A stretch of DNA of 7,896 nt from assembly GCA_934675695.1 (NCBI GenBank), contig CAKURN010000060.1, positions 1-7,896 of the forward strand, in the 5' to 3' direction. A program made the translations under genes and the position numbers. The stretch comes from an uncultured Candidatus Melainabacteria bacterium. Lineage in GTDB: Bacteria; Cyanobacteriota; Vampirovibrionia; Gastranaerophilales; Gastranaerophilaceae. Shown one piece after another: positions 7,150 through 7,896 of the stretch. How positions within the stretch are numbered: position 1 is the first letter of the stretch; every line of letters begins with the position of its first letter. The notes under the pieces are model-generated. The model saw only the letters and a list, made by a program, of their open reading frames with translations. It had not been told where the DNA came from and ran no database searches.

Positions 7150-7896
7150 GTGAAAGTTTGTATAATTGGAACAGGTTATGTTGGACTCGTTGTCGGTGCT
7201 TGTCTTGCTGAAATGGGAAATGATGTAATTTGTGTCGACAATAATATCGAAAAATTAAATCAGCTTAAACAGGGCATTATTCCAATATATGAACCGGGAT
7301 TAGAAGAACTAATTAAAGCAAACGTATCTGAAAATCGTCTTGATTTTACAGATGACTTAAAAACATCTGTAAAAAAATCACTATTGTGCTTTATTGCAGT
7401 TGGAACACCCCAAAAAGAAGACGGTTCCGCCAATCTTGAATACGTCGAGCAAGCAGCAAAGTCTATAGCAGAATCAATTGAAAACTACACTGTAATTGTT
7501 GATAAATCAACAGTTCCGGTAGGAACAGCAGAAAAAGTAACTGAAATTATAAAATCAAAAACCAAAGTAGAATTTGATGTCGTATCTAATCCTGAATTTT
7601 TAAAGCAAGGTGCTGCAGTTGACGATTTTTTAAAACCTGATAGAGTGATTGTAGGTTCAAATTCCAAAAAGGCAACAGAAATTATGCAAGAATTGTATGC
7701 TCCTTTTTTGAGAACAGGAAACCCTGTAATAATTATGGATATAAAATCTGCAGAAATGACAAAATACGCAGCAAATTCGTTTTTAGCGGTTAAAATCTCT
7801 TATGCAAACGAGATTGCAAATATTTGCGAAAAAGTCGGAGCTAACGCAGAAATGGTTAGAATCGGAATGTGTACAGATAAACGCATAGGTTCTCAG
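7150..7896 (+). CDS. ugd: UDP-glucose 6-dehydrogenase, 3' end cut by window
   Basis: The 249 visible residues (starting at GTG) match the N-terminal part of a UDP-glucose 6-dehydrogenase, which is usually about 390-460 residues. The enzyme oxidises UDP-glucose twice with NAD to UDP-glucuronate in the cytoplasm. Visible landmarks are the NAD loop GTGYVG (7-12) with Asp30, YEPGLEEL (47-54), VGTP (84-87), the STVPVGT catalytic loop (120-126), NPEFLKQG (147-154) with Glu149, DRVIVG (164-169), and the central-helix motif AEMTKYAANSFLAVKI (201-216) with Lys205 and Asn209. The last residues, DKRIGSQ, lead into the GYGGSCFPKD segment holding the catalytic cysteine, which lies beyond the window and cannot be checked. 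GTG directly follows the uxs TAA with no spacer, so the two enzymes are surely co-transcribed. They form a two-step route from UDP-glucose to UDP-xylose. Confidence 0.95.
   Translation, partial: MKVCIIGTGYVGLVVGACLAEMGNDVICVDNNIEKLNQLKQGIIPIYEPGLEELIKANVSENRLDFTDDLKTSVKKSLLCFIAVGTPQKEDGSANLEYVEQAAKSIAESIENYTVIVDKSTVPVGTAEKVTEIIKSKTKVEFDVVSNPEFLKQGAAVDDFLKPDRVIVGSNSKKATEIMQELYAPFLRTGNPVIIMDIKSAEMTKYAANSFLAVKISYANEIANICEKVGANAEMVRIGMCTDKRIGSQ

Noticed and set aside
7485..7667. Minus-strand open frame of 60 codons
   Set aside because: It is antisense to the conserved catalytic core of ugd.

Overview
The window is a strongly A+T-rich, tightly packed bacterial segment with every gene on the + strand. 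All four complete stop codons are TAA and tryptophan is written TGG, so the standard bacterial code fits and a Mycoplasma-type code does not. I cannot name the organism from sequence alone. An A+T-rich gut or host-associated bacterium fits, such as a member of Candidatus Gastranaerophilales (Melainabacteria), with Elusimicrobia or low-GC Firmicutes as alternatives. This is a low-confidence inference from base composition and from the repeat/HD protein style.

Left part (1-4212): one very long reading frame enters from outside the window and ends at 4212. It encodes at least 1403 residues. In order these are a solenoid-like array of about 36-residue helical repeats (16 full units plus ragged ends), a helical linker, an HD-type metal-dependent phosphohydrolase-like domain with all expected metal ligands, and a C-terminal domain of about 280 residues that I cannot assign. 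This is the most unusual object in the window.

Right part (4289-7896): after a 76-base gap holding a plausible extended -10 promoter, four genes follow almost without gaps. They are a Caps_synth/GT32-like glycosyltransferase, a GT8 glycosyltransferase, a UDP-glucuronate decarboxylase (UDP-xylose synthase) and a UDP-glucose 6-dehydrogenase cut by the window end. The first two overlap by one base (TAATG). The third starts 24 bases after the second. The fourth starts with GTG directly after the third's TAA. Together they read as a surface-polysaccharide operon: Ugd makes UDP-glucuronate from UDP-glucose, Uxs converts it to UDP-xylose, and the two glycosyltransferases add sugars to a glycan.

No tRNA, rRNA, CRISPR array, insertion sequence or attachment site was recognised. 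No stretch longer than 300 bases lacks a gene; the largest gap is 76 bases. The other long open frames, mostly on the minus strand inside the repeat gene, look like shadows of the real genes.
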